Origin: Thalassotalea fonticola
GTDB taxonomy: Bacteria; Pseudomonadota; Gammaproteobacteria; Enterobacterales; Alteromonadaceae
NCBI RefSeq assembly: GCF_032911225.1
Contig: NZ_CP136600.1
Span: forward strand, 4,340,001 to 4,404,000
DNA length: 64,000 nucleotides
Direction of reading: 5' to 3'
The notes beneath the pieces were generated by a model. The model ran no database searches. It was not told the origin of the DNA and saw only the letters and a list, made by a program, of their open reading frames with translations. The translations under genes and the position numbers were made by a program. This document shows positions 20,507 to 29,789 of this stretch, in pieces (the stretch's first letter is position 1; each line of letters starts with the position of its first letter).

Positions 20507-20950
20507 TTATTTCAAATTTTGTTCAGCATAGTATTGCATTGCTTTACTGAAATGCTCGGCTAAACCTTCACCAAACTGATCAAAAGCCACCTTTTGATCA
20601 TTATCATTGGCAATACTGTTGGCCATGGCATTAAATTTATCTTTGCTGATCAGTACCGATTTTTTTTGCAATGTTGATAAGGCAAATGTTGTATAGGCGA
20701 GGTAATGCTGGACAACAGCTTGCATCTCAGTTGAATCAATAGCTAACGTAAGTGTTTCAGCAATTTCTGCATTAACCGCTTCAGCCTTTTCTTTAAGTTG
20801 CATGGTTTCATCCATGGTTAAGTTCGCTAACTGCTCAAGACGTTGATCCACTTTATCATCACCAACACGTTCACGCGCTAGTTGTTCCTGACGTTCTAAT
20901 TCTGCATTTTCAAATTCGTTGTCATTGTCTTTTTTATTTAGATCACTCAT
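20507..20950 (-). CDS. TipAS-like domain protein without a DNA-binding domain
   Basis: 147 residues, mostly helical and acidic. An N-terminal charged stretch (NKKDNDNEFENAELERQEQ) is followed by ARERVGDD, a long helix with EKAEAVNAEIAETL, and a C-terminal helix FDQFGEGLAEHFSKAMQYYAEQN. This order resembles the thiopeptide-binding TipAS domain of TipA/Mta regulators (A-RERWG..., then PGLAxYxRDAI). In those proteins a MerR helix-turn-helix precedes the domain; it is absent here. Function is unknown; small-molecule sequestration is one possibility. No ligand-binding cysteine is obvious. The assignment rests on by-eye similarity. Confidence 0.6.
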   Translation of the reverse strand: MSDLNKKDNDNEFENAELERQEQLARERVGDDKVDQRLEQLANLTMDETMQLKEKAEAVNAEIAETLTLAIDSTEMQAVVQHYLAYTTFALSTLQKKSVLISKDKFNAMANSIANDNDQKVAFDQFGEGLAEHFSKAMQYYAEQNLK

Positions 20951-21050
20951 TGATATGTACCTTACTCTTAATTTTTAATGGCGCAATGTTGCCATAATGA
21001 CTTAACTATAGCTATAGTAATGCCCTTTACATTTGTTTTTAAGGTTCATC

Positions 21051-21623
21051 ATGATTTTATACGGTTCAACAACTTCTCCTTTCGTTCGACGCATTCGCTT
21101 ATTTACGCACAGTATTCCCGTTGATTTCGTGGTGATGGATATTTTTGCCGGTGAAGACCGCAAAGTCCTTATCGAAAAAAATCCTACCTTAAAGGTGCCG
21201 TTTTTAGTAGATGGTGAGGTTAATGTTTATGATTCAAGAGTGATTCATCGCTACATTACTGATAAGTTCGAATTAACAGCGATAACTTGGCAACAAGAAA
21301 ACACCTTAACCTTAATAGATTCAATTAGTGATTCGCTAGTGTCGATGTTTTTGCTTAGTCGTAGTGAAATTGACACTAGCGAGGATAAAATGTTTTTTAA
21401 TTTGCAGCGCCAACGCAGTGAGATGGTTTTTGCTCAGCTTGAAAAGCAATGCTTAGCAGGAGAATTCGACGAATGGCATTATCCGAGTATTTGCTTGTAT
21501 TGTTTGATCGATTGGGCACATTTTAGACCGCTTGTTGATTTTGCCGCTTACCCAACATTGTTAGAATTCTATAAAAATAATAGTAATCGTGAAGAGGTGA
21601 AAGAAACTGACCCAAGAGACTAG
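21051..21623 (+). CDS. Glutathione S-transferase family protein
   Basis: 190 residues. The N-terminal thioredoxin fold (about 1-75) reads MILYGSTTSPFVRRIRLF, with NPTLKVPFLVDG (the cis-Pro) and YDSRVIHRYI, the glutathione-binding Ser position. The helical C-terminal domain contains CLYCLIDWAHFR. The start at 21051 is chosen because AAGG lies 6 bases upstream and the family begins at this strand. Substrate is unknown; such proteins range from true conjugating enzymes to stress proteins like SspA. Monocistronic, with its own terminator, convergent with gltS. Confidence 0.87.
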   Translation: MILYGSTTSPFVRRIRLFTHSIPVDFVVMDIFAGEDRKVLIEKNPTLKVPFLVDGEVNVYDSRVIHRYITDKFELTAITWQQENTLTLIDSISDSLVSMFLLSRSEIDTSEDKMFFNLQRQRSEMVFAQLEKQCLAGEFDEWHYPSICLYCLIDWAHFRPLVDFAAYPTLLEFYKNNSNREEVKETDPRD

Positions 21624-21636
21624 ATTGGTTTAAAGA

Positions 21637-21669
21637 AAGACCAGATGCTTTAACTCCTGGTCTTTTTTG
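21637..21669 (+). terminator. Terminator between the GST gene and gltS
   Basis: AAAGACCAG pairs with CTGGTCTTT around a 12-base loop, followed by T's. It lies between two convergent stops and may serve both. Confidence 0.75.
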
Positions 21670-21678
21670 TTTGAGCGA

Positions 21679-22902
21679 TTAACCAATAAACGCTAAATAA
21701 CCCTGTAGAATTATTAAGTTGGCGATATCGATAAAGAATGCACCAACAATTGGTACCACCATAAATGCTTGTGGCGACGGTCCATTACGAGAAACCAAGG
21801 TACCCATGTTCATCACCGCAGTTGGGGTTGCCCCCATGCCAAACCCACAATGGCCACCGGCCATTACTGCCGCATCATAGTTTTTACCCATAAATTTATA
21901 GGTAATAAAGTAAGCAAATAGCCCCAGCATAATTGTTTGGCATACTAAAATAATAAGTAGCGGAATGGCTAAATCAAAAATTTCCCAAAGCTTTAAGCTC
22001 ATTAGTGCCATAGATAAAAACAGTGCTAAAGAAACCGTACCTAGTATATCGACTGTTTCGTTATTAATTTTATAAGTTTTAGTGGATTCAGTGACGTTGG
22101 TGATGATTACACCGATAAATAATGCGTAAACAAAATTTGGGATCATTAAAGATTTTATCTCGAATGCGTCAATAAATTCTTTAAAGTATTTAGCCCCACC
22201 CACACAAATTAGTAATATAAACAATGTTTCAGACACTTTCTTGGCAGTAACTTTGTCTTCTTCTAATTGATTGTAAGTTACCAGTTCTGGATGAGTATCA
22301 TGGTGATGGCCACCTTTGCCAAATTCAGACTCCAAACCATTTTTATCGATAATGCGCTGTGCTACTGGGCCACCGATTATGCCGCCCATAACTAAGCCAA
22401 AGGTTGCTGCAGCCATAGCCAATTCTAATGTTTGAATTCCGTACATTTCCTGGAACGTTGCAGCCCAGGCCGCGCCTGTACCATGGCCTCCTGATAAAGT
22501 AATAGAACCGGCTATTAATCCCATTAATGGTTCAAGCCCTAGTAATGACGCAAGACCTACTCCGACTCCGTTTTGGACAATAATATATAAAGAGGCAACA
22601 CCTAAAAATATAAATACTTTTGCACCGCCCTGAGCAAGAAGTTTAAAGCTTGCCGACAAACCTACCGTTGAAAAAAACAGCAACATAAAAGTATCTTGTA
22701 AAGGTAAATTAAAAGTAATTGTTGTACCACTTGCATGCAATATAGTGATAATGATCGCTATAACTAATCCGCCTAATATAGGCTCAGGAAAATTGAATCG
22801 CTGTAATGGTTTAATTGAGTAGTTGATGAAACGCCCAATAAAGAGCACTAATATAGCGATAATTAATGACTCTATCGCATCGACTTCAATAACATTGTTC
22901 AT
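21679..22902 (-). CDS. gltS: Sodium/glutamate symporter
   Basis: Na+-coupled glutamate uptake (ESS family). 407 residues and about ten to twelve membrane helices in two inverted halves. The two re-entrant loop signatures are present: SLSGGHGTGAAWAATF-type (ITLSGGHGTGAAWAATFQ) and AGGHCGFGMGATPTAVMNMG. A cytoplasmic loop with a His run (KGGHHHDTHPE) connects the halves. Length and motifs match E. coli GltS. It is divergent from a second amino-acid:cation symporter across a 377-base gap, which suggests shared control of amino-acid uptake, although no regulator gene is nearby. Confidence 0.94.
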   Translation of the reverse strand: MNNVIEVDAIESLIIAILVLFIGRFINYSIKPLQRFNFPEPILGGLVIAIIITILHASGTTITFNLPLQDTFMLLFFSTVGLSASFKLLAQGGAKVFIFLGVASLYIIVQNGVGVGLASLLGLEPLMGLIAGSITLSGGHGTGAAWAATFQEMYGIQTLELAMAAATFGLVMGGIIGGPVAQRIIDKNGLESEFGKGGHHHDTHPELVTYNQLEEDKVTAKKVSETLFILLICVGGAKYFKEFIDAFEIKSLMIPNFVYALFIGVIITNVTESTKTYKINNETVDILGTVSLALFLSMALMSLKLWEIFDLAIPLLIILVCQTIMLGLFAYFITYKFMGKNYDAAVMAGGHCGFGMGATPTAVMNMGTLVSRNGPSPQAFMVVPIVGAFFIDIANLIILQGYLAFIG

Positions 22903-23279
22903 AAGTTATTATTAACCTTTAATATATTCAGTTTTGGTTTGAAGGACCTTTTTAACTATAGAACAAAGTTTCTGTGATAGATTTTTTTTGACTGTTTTTT
23001 TCAATACATATCATTTATTTTACTTTTTAGGTCATACCGTGCTGTCTATTAAATAGACGAATGTCTAAAAAAAGCTCAGCTGCAGATTACAAATTCAAGC
23101 GCTTTTAGTGCTAGGTGTAACTGTTCTTTCTGGTTTTGTTCGTTGTTGTTTTTGTTTTGTATAAATAGCGTATTCAAGATGTTTTGATTTGTTTTTGTAG
23201 GGGCTTTATTACTAGAGATAATGAACTAAATCATTATGATTGCTCATCACAATCGTTGATATAGAAGTAGAGTTAAATA
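22903..23279. other. Divergent regulatory region gltS / DAACS symporter
   Basis: 377 bases without a gene. The notable element is a palindrome, GTCTATT-A-AATAGAC at 23044-23058, that could be an operator. Several poly-T/poly-A tracts surround it, and AAGCGCTTTTAGTGCT lies near 23098. No RNA structure or repeat family is recognised. Confidence 0.45.
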
Positions 23280-24557
23280 ATGAACGCAATTAAAAATTCA
23301 TTATCAGCTAAGGTTTTTCTTGGTTTGATATTTGGTTTAATCATAGGTTCGATGATTCAGTACGTTATCCCACCATCATGGGCAATGGTCTCATTTACAA
23401 CAGAAGCTGCTGGCGGCTTAGGTGGTATGTTTGTATCAATGATAAAATTGATCGTTGTGCCATTAGTATTCATTTCTATCACTTGTGGAATTTGTGAATT
23501 AAAAGATTTATCAAGTTTTGGTCGTTTAGGCACTAAAACGTTTGGTTTATATATTATAAATACCATGTTAGCGATTGCCGGTACTATCGCCGTTGTAACT
23601 TGGTTAAAACCAGGTGTCGGTGTTAACTTAGGCGCAATGGCAGAATCCGTAACACTTGCCGCTACAGAAACGCCTAATATGTGGCAAATGGTGATTAATA
23701 TTATCCCATCAAACCCGTTTGAAGCATTTGCGAAAGGCGATATGCTACAAATCATCTTTATGGCCATCATGACCGGTATTGCTATTCAAGCACTCGATAA
23801 ACGCGGCGGTCCAGCGATTCGTACCTTTAAAATGGCTAATGAAGTCATGATGAAACTAATTACGTTAGTTATGTCACTTGCGCCATACGGTGTGTTTTTT
23901 CTAATGATTTCATTAGGTGCAACACTGGATTCAAGTAAAATGTTCGCAGTTGCCGGTTATATTGCACTGGTTGTAGCATCATTTATCTTTATGTTTATGG
24001 TTGTTTACCCAACAGTTGTATATTTGTCTACAGGTATTAAACCACTAACGTTTATCAAGCACACTCGTGAGCAAATCATGTTTTCATTATCAAGTGCTTC
24101 TTCAAACGCCACAATACCTGTAACGTTACGTACGGTTGTTGAAAAGTTAGGTGTGTCTAAATCTGTTGCTGGTTTTGGTGTGCCACTTGGCGCTACCATG
24201 AACATGTCTGGTGCTGCTATTTACACGACGATTGCAACAATGTTTGTGGCCAATGCTTATGGCATGCCAATGAGCCCAGAACAAATGCTACCATTGGCAT
24301 TCACCGTATTATTACTTTCAATAGGTGCCGGTGGAGTTCCTGGTGGTGGTATCGTTTCAATCGGTATTTGTTTGCACACATTCGGTTTACCGGTTGAAGC
24401 ATTAGCCATTGTTGCAGCGGTTGACCGTATTTGTGACATGTTCTGTACAACGGCTAATGTTGTTGGTGATACTGCAATTAACACTATTGTGGCAAAGTCA
24501 GAGGGTGAAATTCAATTATCTGTTGAACCTCAAATGGCGACAGCCAGAGTCGCTTAA
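23280..24557 (+). CDS. Dicarboxylate/amino acid:cation symporter (DAACS), probably not acidic-specific
   Basis: 425 residues, eight helices plus two re-entrant hairpins. HP1 carries SSASSNATIPVTL; HP2 carries GAGGVPGGG; helix 8 carries VDRICDMFCTTANVVGD. Compared with archaeal GltPh, D386 and N393 match the substrate-binding D394 and N401. However, the arginine that binds the side-chain carboxylate (R397) is Cys389, as in neutral-amino-acid carriers such as ASCT2. The NMD motif of helix 7 is NMS (S310). The family is certain, but the substrate is more likely a small neutral amino acid than glutamate or aspartate. Faces gltS. Confidence 0.9.
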   Translation: MNAIKNSLSAKVFLGLIFGLIIGSMIQYVIPPSWAMVSFTTEAAGGLGGMFVSMIKLIVVPLVFISITCGICELKDLSSFGRLGTKTFGLYIINTMLAIAGTIAVVTWLKPGVGVNLGAMAESVTLAATETPNMWQMVINIIPSNPFEAFAKGDMLQIIFMAIMTGIAIQALDKRGGPAIRTFKMANEVMMKLITLVMSLAPYGVFFLMISLGATLDSSKMFAVAGYIALVVASFIFMFMVVYPTVVYLSTGIKPLTFIKHTREQIMFSLSSASSNATIPVTLRTVVEKLGVSKSVAGFGVPLGATMNMSGAAIYTTIATMFVANAYGMPMSPEQMLPLAFTVLLLSIGAGGVPGGGIVSIGICLHTFGLPVEALAIVAAVDRICDMFCTTANVVGDTAINTIVAKSEGEIQLSVEPQMATARVA

Positions 24558-24577
24558 TAAACCCATAGAATTTTCAA

Positions 24578-24740
24578 TTCAAGGATGAATTAACTTAAAA
24601 ATGCCAAGGACGGTGTATATTCTGTTTACTACAGGGATGATGAGATAAAACTGTCATGGGCCATTACTGCTCCTTGTGAACATGGCATATACAGCTTCCA
24701 TGTTGAAAACGCCCTTAAGTTTGTAAAGAGGGGGGAATGC
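24578..24740. repeat. Dispersed intergenic repeat, second copy
   Basis: 24681-24711 matches 4245-4275 at 28 of 31 positions (CATGGCATATA...ATGTTGAAAACG). The flanking CAAGGATGA... and GGGGGAATGCA blocks resemble the unit ends at 35841-35913. It fills the gap between two convergent genes. Confidence 0.7.
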
Positions 24741-24749
24741 AAATTGTTC

Positions 24750-25376
24750 TTAAATCATTTCCCCAGCATCAAAGCTGCATAAGTACCAGTTAGCTTTGTC
24801 ATCCCAGTAAACTTTACCTTTTTCTAATTTCATCAAGCCCATTACAGGTTGTTGTTTTAAATAAGGCTGCCAATTAAATAAATTTTTATTACGGCTATAC
24901 CAGCCACTGATCATTAATTTTATTTGTTTATTATTAACCTTAATAATTACAGCTTGGGCTTGAGCTTTAGCTGTATGTGAATTTATGTACCCCGATTCAT
25001 CGGCAACTTTGTAAGTGACCATGCTATCGCGACAGATTTCCTGGTTAATATTGAATTCCAGTTTAACTGGATCATTAGTATTACTATTATTTGAAGCGAT
25101 ATCATTATTAATTGGAACTGGCGGAAAATTATTGCTTGTTGGTAATTCGCTCTCTTTTATTTGAATTTTATCCAATTGTTGTTGCACGTCAGAAGGATCA
25201 ATATCTGCTAATAATACTTGAATGTCTGTTTTAATTTCTGGCTGTTCAGGCTCTTGAGCACAAGCATATAGAATGAATACTAAACCGGTATATAAAAATG
25301 AAGTTTTTAATAATTTATTGTTTTTATACATATTTTGACGTTTAATCTTTATTTTTTTGTTTTTTAGTTTAGCCAT
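24750..25376 (-). CDS. Hypothetical lipoprotein
   Basis: Up to 208 residues. Positively charged N terminus, hydrophobic segment LLKTSFLYTGLVFILYAC, then AQEPEQPEIK: a lipoprotein signal with Cys as the first mature residue. If translation starts at the internal Met (25331), the signal peptide has normal length; neither start has a clear ribosome site. The middle is low-complexity and Asn/Pro-rich (NNFPPVPINNDIASNNSNTND). The C-terminal part looks folded (CRDSMVTYKVADESGY..., KLMISGWYSRNKNLFNW, WDDKANWYLCSFDAGE). I recognise no family. It is upstream of, and divergent from, ndk. Confidence 0.65.
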   Translation of the reverse strand: MAKLKNKKIKIKRQNMYKNNKLLKTSFLYTGLVFILYACAQEPEQPEIKTDIQVLLADIDPSDVQQQLDKIQIKESELPTSNNFPPVPINNDIASNNSNTNDPVKLEFNINQEICRDSMVTYKVADESGYINSHTAKAQAQAVIIKVNNKQIKLMISGWYSRNKNLFNWQPYLKQQPVMGLMKLEKGKVYWDDKANWYLCSFDAGEMI

Positions 25377-25548
25377 GTTTAAATAAACTTTCAGTTTGCA
25401 TACCTGATTTATTGACTTTTCAATAGCATTGTTTCATTTATGAGCAGTTAAGCATAACAATTTTACAACAAATTAATTAATGTAATTTGTTTCTATTTAC
25501 TCTATAATCGCGCCAATTTTTGACATATATATTAATTGAGGGCTTATC

Positions 25549-25980
25549 ATGGCTATCGAACGTACTTTTTCTATCGTAAAACCAGACGCAGTTGCTAAAA
25601 ACGTAATTGGTTCTATCTACAACCGTTTTGAATCAGCTGGTCTTAAGATCGTTGCAGCTAAAATGATGCACTTAAGCCGTGAAAAAGCTGAAGGTTTCTA
25701 CGCAGAACACTCTGAGCGTCCTTTCTTTGGTGCTTTAGTTGACTTCATGACTTCTGGTCCTGTTATGGTTCAAGTTTTAGAAGGCGAAAACGCTGTTCTT
25801 AAAAACCGTGAAATCATGGGCGCTACTAACCCTGCTGAAGCTTTAGCAGGTACTTTACGTCACGATTTCGCTGAGTCAATCGACGAAAACGCATGTCACG
25901 GTTCAGATGCTTTAGAATCTGCTGCACGTGAAATTGCTTACTTCTTCTCTGATGAAGAAGTTTGTTCACGCACTCGTTAA
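25549..25980 (+). CDS. ndk: Nucleoside diphosphate kinase
   Basis: Equilibrates nucleoside di- and triphosphates. 143 residues, the standard bacterial size. The catalytic histidine is in NACHGSD (about residue 118), and the nucleotide-binding residues are in [12 protein letters not shown] and [11 protein letters not shown]. Codon use is strongly biased (CGT, GGT, GCT, GTT), as for an abundant protein. GAGGG lies 6 bases before ATG, and a TATAAT hexamer sits at 25503. It is monocistronic, with a strong terminator after it. rlmN follows, as in many gammaproteobacteria. Confidence 0.97.
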   Translation: MAIERTFSIVKPDAVAKNVIGSIYNRFESAGLKIVAAKMMHLSREKAEGFYAEHSERPFFGALVDFMTSGPVMVQVLEGENAVLKNREIMGATNPAEALAGTLRHDFAESIDENACHGSDALESAAREIAYFFSDEEVCSRTR

Positions 25981-26039
25981 TTTAAACGAGCACTGAACTA
26001 GGAGTAAAGCACTAGGTTTATCAACTGTGCTTGTTCCAC

Positions 26040-26074
26040 AAAAGGATTTTACTGTTTAAGGTAAAATCCTTTTG
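26040..26074 (+). terminator. Terminator after ndk
   Basis: AAAAGGATTTTAC pairs with GTAAAATCCTTTT around an 8-base loop, followed by a T-rich stretch. Confidence 0.85.
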
Positions 26075-26127
26075 TTGTTTTAAGGCCTGTTTGTAACCAG
26101 CCTTAACAAAATCATAACAAAGCTAAA

Positions 26128-26156
26128 TTGTTTCATTTGCTCGAAAAGTGTACAAT
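26128..26156 (+). promoter_or_regulatory. Promoter of the rlmN-pilW-rodZ unit
   Basis: TTGTTT (26128-26133) and TACAAT (26151-26156) are 17 bases apart, a good sigma-70 arrangement 35 bases before the rlmN ATG. This also argues against the longer rlmN frame that would begin inside it. Confidence 0.6.
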
Positions 26157-26190
26157 TTGCACCCTTGAAATATTAAGTGAAGAGATTTAC

Positions 26191-27318
26191 ATGACCGACA
26201 ATGCTGTTAAAAAGGTTAACTTACTAAATTTTGATCATCAGATGATGCGCGAATTTTTCGAATCAATTGGCGAAAAAGCTTTTCGTGCCGATCAGGTAAT
26301 GAAGTGGATTTACCATTTTGGTTACGAAGATTTTGAGCAAATGACTAACCTGAACAAAGCATTGAAGCAAAAACTTGCCCGAATATGTGAAATCAAAGCA
26401 CCAACCATTTCAGAAAAGCAAGTTTCTGAAGATGGCACTATAAAGTACGCATTATTACTTGAAGGTGGTCAAGAAGTTGAAACGGTATGGATCCCGGAAA
26501 AGGAGCGCGCTACTTTATGTGTTTCTTCACAAGTCGGTTGTGCGCTGGAATGTACGTTTTGTGCAACAGCAACACAAGGCTTTAACCGTAACTTGAATGT
26601 TTCTGAAATTATCGGCCAAGTTTGGCGTGTAGCTAATGATATTGGTGCAACTCGTATCGCCGGTACTCGTCCTATCACCAACATTGTAATGATGGGCATG
26701 GGTGAACCTCTGCTTAATATGAAAAACCTTATCCCGTCATTAGATACGTTTTTAAATGACTTAGGTTATGGTTTATCGAAGCGTCGCGTAACAGTAAGCA
26801 CTTCGGGTGTTGTTCCTGCATTAGATATGCTTAAAGAAAAAATTGACTGTGCCTTAGCTATTTCTGTTCATGCTCCTGATAATGCATTACGTGATGTGTT
26901 AGTGCCAATCAATAAAAAATATCCATTAGAAGACTTTTTAGAAGCGAGCCGACGTTATATTGATGGTTCAAAAGCCAATAAACAAGTGACTGTTGAATAT
27001 GTAATGTTAGATCACGTTAATGATTCAACCGAGCAAGCACATGAGTTGGCGAAAGTGCTTGAAGGCACACCAAGTAAGATTAACCTTATTCCGTTTAACC
27101 CATATCCAGGGTCACCTTACTCAAGACCGAGCAATTCTCGTATCGACAGGTTTGATAAAGTGCTACAAAGTTATGGGCTTACTGTTATCACTCGTCGCCC
27201 TCGTGGTGAGGATATTGACGCCGCTTGTGGTCAATTGGCCGGTGATGTATTTGATCGAACTAAACGCAGCGTTAAAAAACAACTGCAAGCTGACGAAATT
27301 TCTTTGAAAATGGTGTAA
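26191..27318 (+). CDS. rlmN: Dual-specificity 23S rRNA/tRNA adenine-C2 methyltransferase
   Basis: Radical-SAM enzyme that methylates C2 of A2503 in 23S rRNA and A37 in some tRNAs. 375 residues from the ATG at 26191, which has AAGAGA just upstream and matches the family; 21 extra upstream residues would overlap the promoter. The iron-sulfur cluster cysteines are C117, C121 and C124 ([10 protein letters not shown]). The methyl-carrying cysteine lies in [11 protein letters not shown] near the C terminus. First gene of the conserved series rlmN-pilW-rodZ-ispG-hisS-yfgM-bamB-der. Confidence 0.96.
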   Translation: MTDNAVKKVNLLNFDHQMMREFFESIGEKAFRADQVMKWIYHFGYEDFEQMTNLNKALKQKLARICEIKAPTISEKQVSEDGTIKYALLLEGGQEVETVWIPEKERATLCVSSQVGCALECTFCATATQGFNRNLNVSEIIGQVWRVANDIGATRIAGTRPITNIVMMGMGEPLLNMKNLIPSLDTFLNDLGYGLSKRRVTVSTSGVVPALDMLKEKIDCALAISVHAPDNALRDVLVPINKKYPLEDFLEASRRYIDGSKANKQVTVEYVMLDHVNDSTEQAHELAKVLEGTPSKINLIPFNPYPGSPYSRPSNSRIDRFDKVLQSYGLTVITRRPRGEDIDAACGQLAGDVFDRTKRSVKKQLQADEISLKMV

Positions 27319-27396
27319 TAGGTTTAATAGCAGGGTACACTGATGTTAAGTGTCACCCGCTTTATAACAATAACAAATATACCAGTGAGTTGCCGT

Positions 27397-28770
27397 ATGC
27401 GAAAATTAGTACAAAATTCAGGGAAGATAGCATTTATTTTTATAGCCCTTGCTGGGCTTAGTGCCTGTGTTACTCAAAACTTTTCTGAAGATAAACCGGT
27501 TGTCGAGCGTGATTTCAATGACGATCAAAAAGCTCGAACTCGTATTTCTTTAGCTTTAGGCTATTTAAAAATGGGGAATACCGCACAAGCCAAGTATAAC
27601 CTAGAAAAAGCCAAACAATTCTCACCAAATCTTGTCGATGTTTACACCGCTTTTGCTCATTATTATGAAAGTGTCGGTGAGTTTGAAAAAACTGAACAGT
27701 CATATTTAGAAGCACTGTCATTAGAAGATGAGGATGCTGATACTCTGAATAACTTTGGCGTGTTCTTATGTCGTCAAAACCGAGTAAACGAAGCAGAAAA
27801 ATACTTTTTAAAAGCCATTGAAGTCCCGACCTATATTCGTGTTTCAGAAAGTTATGAAAACATTGCTCTTTGTCATTTGAAAGTTGATCAATACAGTAAA
27901 GCTGAACACGCGTTAAAGCGTAGTATTGCGCATAGCCCTAATAGCCCATCAAGTTTAATGCAAATGGCGCAACTGCAATACGCAAAAGGCAGTTATGAAA
28001 AAAGTTCTAATTACCTGAGCCGCTTCGAATTAGCAACAAGGCGGTTTACCCCGCAAGCAATTGCCCTGGCATTTAAAGTTCAGAAAAAACTGGGTAATGA
28101 AGAAGTGTCTAACAATTACGCCACTATGCTACTGAAAATGTTCCCTGATTCAAGCCAGGCTAAAGAATATTTAGATAATGAATTAGTACAAATAGAAGCG
28201 GATGAGTTGGCACTTAAATACCGAAAATATAAGCTTATAAATTCAGGTGTTAAGATAAATAAAAAGCCTATCGTTGTAGTCAATAAAGCAAAACCGAATA
28301 ACCTTAACGCTGACGGTTTTAAACGAAGTGCGCCGACAATTACCGTAGTTAATGAAAAGTTAGTTGATGATGCAACTATCGCTCAGCAAACGGGTCAAAG
28401 TATTGCAAAGAATAGCCAAATTGATGCTCAGATGGCACCTAAAGCAGGACAATCACAGCCCGCTTCTCCATCGGTAACCAATGCGCCTAAAGCCGCAGCA
28501 CCGATCAAATCAACACCGGTTAAAACTGTGGTGGTAAGTGCTAAGCCTAAATTAAACAGTGCAACCAAAGCTCAAACACCTGTGCCGGTAGCACAACAGA
28601 GTATTAGAATTGCTGATTTAGATAACCCTGTCCATACGGTACAAAAGGGTGAGAATTTATATCAAATATCAGTAAAATATAACATAACCATTAGTACTAT
28701 TCGTCGCTGGAATGATCTTAAAAAAGAGACTATTCAAGTTGGCCAAGTGCTTAGATTAACGAAACCATAA
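27397..28770 (+). CDS. pilW: Type IV pilus stability protein PilW/PilF with a C-terminal LysM domain
   Basis: Outer-membrane lipoprotein needed to assemble or stabilise the PilQ secretin. 457 residues from ATG 27397 (MRKLVQNSGK...); a frame open from 27343 adds an implausible N terminus. The lipobox is LSAC. TPR repeats cover about residues 45-265 (SLALGYLKMGNTAQAKYNL..., NNFGVFLCRQNRVNEAEKYF...). An Ala/Pro/Lys-rich linker follows (about 285-405). A LysM domain closes the protein (VHTVQKGENLYQISVKYNI... to VLRLTKP). Ordinary PilF proteins are about 250 residues and lack LysM, so this one can probably touch peptidoglycan. Upstream of rodZ, as is usual. Confidence 0.92.
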   Translation: MRKLVQNSGKIAFIFIALAGLSACVTQNFSEDKPVVERDFNDDQKARTRISLALGYLKMGNTAQAKYNLEKAKQFSPNLVDVYTAFAHYYESVGEFEKTEQSYLEALSLEDEDADTLNNFGVFLCRQNRVNEAEKYFLKAIEVPTYIRVSESYENIALCHLKVDQYSKAEHALKRSIAHSPNSPSSLMQMAQLQYAKGSYEKSSNYLSRFELATRRFTPQAIALAFKVQKKLGNEEVSNNYATMLLKMFPDSSQAKEYLDNELVQIEADELALKYRKYKLINSGVKINKKPIVVVNKAKPNNLNADGFKRSAPTITVVNEKLVDDATIAQQTGQSIAKNSQIDAQMAPKAGQSQPASPSVTNAPKAAAPIKSTPVKTVVVSAKPKLNSATKAQTPVPVAQQSIRIADLDNPVHTVQKGENLYQISVKYNITISTIRRWNDLKKETIQVGQVLRLTKP

Positions 28771-28781
28771 TTAGACTGAAT

Positions 28782-29714
28782 ATGAGTGACAACCAAGAAC
28801 CTATTGATATCAGCGATGATATTGTTGTTATAGGGCCAGGCCAGATGTTGCGTGATGCTCGTACTGCGCTGGGGCTATCTGAAGCAGAAGTTGCTGAACA
28901 TTTAAACCTTCGCCTTGCACTAATTGCCGATATTGAAAACGAACAGTTTGATGCTAATATCCCGTCAACATTTCTACGTGGGTATTTAAAAAACTACGCT
29001 AGATTTGTTGGTGTTAGTCAAGCTGATATTATTGCCAGTTATGAAATGTTAGCTGTAGCCGAAAAGCAGGGCGGCGAGATGAAAAGTTTCTCGCAAAGCA
29101 CTCGCAAAAAAGCTGAAAATAATCGTTTAATGATGACTATTTATTTTATTGGCTTTGCTTTAGTCGCGTTATTTATTGTTTGGTGGTGGCAAGAGTCTAA
29201 TGTTACTGCCCAAGAAGTTGTGGAAAATATTCCTGAGCAAACACAAACCTCCACTCCCTCTAAGATAGAAGTTCCACAAGTAGCCACTGATGCTGCAGCG
29301 ACAAATACCAGTGAATTAACTGAAGAAGAACCTGCAGATAAAGCCTTTGAACAACATATGGCTAATAACGTTGAACCTCAAAATTCTGATACAGAATCGG
29401 TTGAAGTGAGTAAAATAGAAACACTACCAAGTGTGGCAGTAACTGCACCAGTAACTGAACAAGTCAGTCAATTAGAACAATTAGTGTTTCAATTTTCAGG
29501 TGATTGCTGGGTAAATATCTTTGATGCTGATGGTGAACGTTTAGCATGGGGCATTAAAAAAGCGGATTACATTATGACCTTGAACGGCAAGGCTCCTTTT
29601 TCAATTACCTTAGGAAAACCAGAATTGGTTTCAATAGATTATAATGAAGTAGCTATTGATATGAACCAATTCCAGCAAGGTCAAATTGCCAAATTTACTT
29701 GGCCCAAGTCATAG
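28782..29714 (+). CDS. rodZ: Cytoskeleton protein RodZ
   Basis: Bitopic protein that ties MreB filaments to the elongasome. 310 residues: a cytoplasmic helix-turn-helix of the Xre type (about 22-90, GQMLRDARTALGLSEAEVAEHLNL...STFLRGYLKNYARFVG), one membrane span (TIYFIGFALVALFIVWWW, about 122-140), an acidic/Thr-rich periplasmic linker, and the DUF4115 domain (LVFQFSGDCWVNIFDADGERLAWG...). All parts of the family are present. It begins 11 bases after pilW and precedes ispG. Confidence 0.94.
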   Translation: MSDNQEPIDISDDIVVIGPGQMLRDARTALGLSEAEVAEHLNLRLALIADIENEQFDANIPSTFLRGYLKNYARFVGVSQADIIASYEMLAVAEKQGGEMKSFSQSTRKKAENNRLMMTIYFIGFALVALFIVWWWQESNVTAQEVVENIPEQTQTSTPSKIEVPQVATDAAATNTSELTEEEPADKAFEQHMANNVEPQNSDTESVEVSKIETLPSVAVTAPVTEQVSQLEQLVFQFSGDCWVNIFDADGERLAWGIKKADYIMTLNGKAPFSITLGKPELVSIDYNEVAIDMNQFQQGQIAKFTWPKS

Positions 29715-29789
29715 CAAAAAACATTGACAGTCTTTGTTATAAATAGATGAAATTATGTCAAGTAAACTTGGCTAAATTATTGAGTAATT

